From assembly GCA_030609975.1 (NCBI GenBank), contig JAUWSR010000212.1, positions 1 to 6,876 of the forward strand: a DNA stretch of 6,876 bases, written 5' to 3'. Position numbers and translations under genes: made by a program. Positions within the stretch are counted from its first letter, which is position 1. The number at the start of each line of letters is the position of its first letter. The notes beneath the pieces are model-generated. The model was not told the origin of the DNA. It ran no database searches and saw only the letters and a program-made list of their open reading frames with translations. This document shows, piece by piece, positions 5,003 through 6,876 of the stretch. This DNA is from Acidobacteriota bacterium (lineage in GTDB: Bacteria > Acidobacteriota > Aminicenantia > Aminicenantales > Aminicenantaceae).

Positions 5003-6876
5003 CTACTTGATAATCCGATATACCTCTCTCCAGGATTTGATCACTAAGGTAGAGCCCACAGGCTGTTCCAGCCTCTGGATAGAAGAATCGAACTCCTGAA
5101 TGTAAATCTCTCGCTTTTTCTTGGTTCCTTCGGTTCGTTCACCCACGGTCACGGCTGCACGGGCCTTACTTACGAGATCAAGGCTGTCCAACTGACCTCC
5201 GGCCGAAGAAAAGGCCGTTCCTCCGATAGGTGTTCCTCCCGTTGTCTGAACAAAACGGGCATAGAGTTGTCCCAGCCCGAGCAAGCTCTCACAGGGATCC
5301 ACGCTTTCTATACTGCCGGTCAACGTGCTGAAGTAAACGATAAAATCAGCCACCACCGGATCTGCCCACACCTTCTCTCCTTGACTGAGTTCACCGGTCT
5401 GTTTTTCCGGGGGAAGACTGAGAGCGGCGGGATCTCCCATATACCACTCCACTTCGGGTTCGGTATCATCGATGAGCGATATGAAAGAATAATAAGCACT
5501 GGCGGGAGCACGATCATCGCCCCCGGTTCCAAAATATATCCTGGGAAGAGACCCTGATATCCCAGGATTTACCCAAAGGGCGGGACGGGTGATGATGGGG
5601 TAATTGTCGGGATCTTCATACATGGCCTCCGCGTTCCAGGAAGTTGAATCCTGGTACTGGGCACTGACATCGAACTTCCAGAGGCGGCCATCCAGGTCAC
5701 CCACATAAACACTATCTATGTAACCATCCTGAGGGTCCAGATCCCAAAAGGAAGGCGACCCGGGAATGCTGTTGGGGATGTTTATACGGCCCCCACCCGA
5801 GGTATCTACTTCACCTGCATCAAAGATATAGAGGGCTTCTCCGGTTTCCACATCCACAGCATAGAATTGGTTTCCTGCAATTTCACCGGGGTTATTGTCA
5901 TAGCCGGATCCCATAAATACCACCCAGGCTCCATCAGAACTCCCGCTCCTGTTGATCTTCCCCACTATCGGGATCGACCAAGATTCCCCCATGGTCACAT
6001 CGGTAAATTCCCAAAGTGGCTGGGGTTCTTCAGGATCCGTGATATCCAAAGCAAAGTAGTAGTTGAGCCCACCGGCTTGCTGGCTCCCCATGCCTGCCCC
6101 TTGACCACAGATCAGGACCGTTCGCCAACCTTTGCCCAAGGGTCCTCCCATGTCAGGATCGATGTAGACATCCTCCATCACCGGAGAACTGTCCACATAG
6201 ACATCTCTCTGAAAATATCGATCTCCGGTGACTGCGTCCACAGCCCACATGTTGCGGAGCTTAGGCAACAGGTTATAGGGAATAAAAGCCCATTTTTCCT
6301 GCCCGGTTTCCAGGTCAAAGCAGTGGAGCATTCCGTCGTTGGCGCCCACATACAAAACTTTCTGTCGGTCTTCATGGGTCTGTTTGAACGTGTCATAGTC
6401 TGCGCCCATCTGGCTGGAGATCCCATCCGGAGGTCCGACCACGACTGGGTTGGAATGGTTGATGTCCCCCAGCTTCCAGTAGCGCCCTTCTCCATGGATG
6501 AAATCGATCAAACCGACGTTGTCGCCGTTGACATCCGCCAGGATGGTTCCTAAAGTGAGATCCTCCGCTGTCGTAAAGGGAACCCGGTCAAGCGTCATTC
6601 CCAAAGCACCCGGCACAGCCGTGTAAATGACCCGGGGTGAAAGACGGTTCTCCAGCTCGATTCCGGCATCCCAAAGAATGGTAACATTTTCTGCCAAAGC
6701 TCTTCCAAATTCCTCGTTCAGGTCAGGGGTGGTGACATCCTGAAGGTTTGAAAAGGAAGAAGGGGATGGACTCAGTCCGCTCACATCATAGGCCCGCAGG
6801 TGTCCCTGCCCGCCCGGAAAATAGAAGGAACCGGCGATACTGAGCTTCTTCTCCCCACCTGCCACGTCGGCAAGCG
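5003..6876 (-). CDS. pilY1: PilY1-like type IV pilus tip/assembly protein, C-terminal part (5' end outside window)
   Basis: The frame is open through the right edge, so the N-terminal part (signal peptide and variable or VWA-like region of PilY1 proteins) is missing. The GTG at 6865 is an internal Val codon, used here as residue 1. Visible are about 620 residues of the PilY1 C-terminal beta-propeller. LIDFIHGEG is at 119-127, LGDINHSNPVVVG at 132-144, and VGANDGMLHCFD at 173-184. WRTVL is at 247-251, a GLNYYFALDIT segment at about 266-276, WEF at 285-287, GSGYDNNPG at 319-327, and VYVGDLDGRLWKFD at 386-399. PilY1 sits outside the cell with minor pilins, promotes pilus extension and adhesion, and depends on bound calcium. 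The acidic loop D375-D384 is the likely calcium site. The gene converges on pilD with only 30 bases between their ends, so it has its own promoter outside the window. Confidence 0.92.
   Translation of the reverse strand, partial: LADVAGGEKKLSIAGSFYFPGGQGHLRAYDVSGLSPSPSSFSNLQDVTTPDLNEEFGRALAENVTILWDAGIELENRLSPRVIYTAVPGALGMTLDRVPFTTAEDLTLGTILADVNGDNVGLIDFIHGEGRYWKLGDINHSNPVVVGPPDGISSQMGADYDTFKQTHEDRQKVLYVGANDGMLHCFDLETGQEKWAFIPYNLLPKLRNMWAVDAVTGDRYFQRDVYVDSSPVMEDVYIDPDMGGPLGKGWRTVLICGQGAGMGSQQAGGLNYYFALDITDPEEPQPLWEFTDVTMGESWSIPIVGKINRSGSSDGAWVVFMGSGYDNNPGEIAGNQFYAVDVETGEALYIFDAGEVDTSGGGRINIPNSIPGSPSFWDLDPQDGYIDSVYVGDLDGRLWKFDVSAQYQDSTSWNAEAMYEDPDNYPIITRPALWVNPGISGSLPRIYFGTGGDDRAPASAYYSFISLIDDTEPEVEWYMGDPAALSLPPEKQTGELSQGEKVWADPVVADFIVYFSTLTGSIESVDPCESLLGLGQLYARFVQTTGGTPIGGTAFSSAGGQLDSLDLVSKARAAVTVGERTEGTKKKREIYIQEFDSSIQRLEQPVGSTLVIKSWREVYRIIK

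Noticed and set aside
4450..5010. A 186-codon + strand frame overlapping pilD
   Set aside because: It is an alternate-frame shadow. The pilD frame holds both catalytic Asp motifs and the CxxC pairs across the same DNA.
5867..6553. A 228-codon open frame on the + strand opposite the PilY1-like gene
   Set aside because: It lies wholly inside a clear PilY1 coding region on the other strand. Its translation shows no family motifs, and no ribosome site stands out.
6865..6876. GTG at 6865 as the true start of the PilY1-like protein
   Set aside because: The frame stays open to the window edge, and PilY1 proteins have a long N-terminal region before this part of the propeller. The GTG is therefore an internal Val codon and the gene is cut by the window.

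Overview
The window carries two blocks of genes, probably from a Gram-negative bacterium of the deltaproteobacterial type (Desulfobacterota or Myxococcota-like). This placement is an inference from the type IV pilus gene arrangement and moderate base composition; no rRNA or marker gene is present to confirm it.

Block 1 (40-1593, + strand) is a tight two-gene unit. The first gene encodes a 326-residue protein with two ferritin-like helical bundles. The first bundle has a complete set of candidate diiron ligands and the second looks degenerate. The stop codon of this gene is followed immediately by the start codon of a DIM6/NTAB-type flavin reductase (FMN-binding split barrel). The pairing suggests a diiron protein served by a flavin reductase, but the substrate cannot be read from the sequence.

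Block 2 (1702-4972, + strand) is a compact four-gene operon: ABC ATPase, ABC-2 type permease, membrane-anchored TPR protein with a pseudopilin-like tail, and prepilin peptidase PilD. The junctions are a 4-base overlap, a 3-base gap and a 16-base overlap. A near-consensus sigma-70 type promoter lies directly in front of it, unusually close to the ATPase start codon. The content resembles the pilG-pilH-pilI-pilD accessory genes of the Myxococcus xanthus pilus locus.

Facing the operon on the - strand (5003-6876, continuing past the right edge) is the C-terminal part of a PilY1-like protein, the calcium-dependent, tip-associated adhesin and assembly factor of type IV pili. PilD would process prepilins, PilY1 would act with minor pilins at the pilus tip, and the ABC/TPR module would be an assembly accessory system of uncertain substrate. 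There is no tRNA, rRNA, CRISPR array, insertion sequence or clear terminator. The longest stretch without a gene is the 108 bases at 1594-1701.
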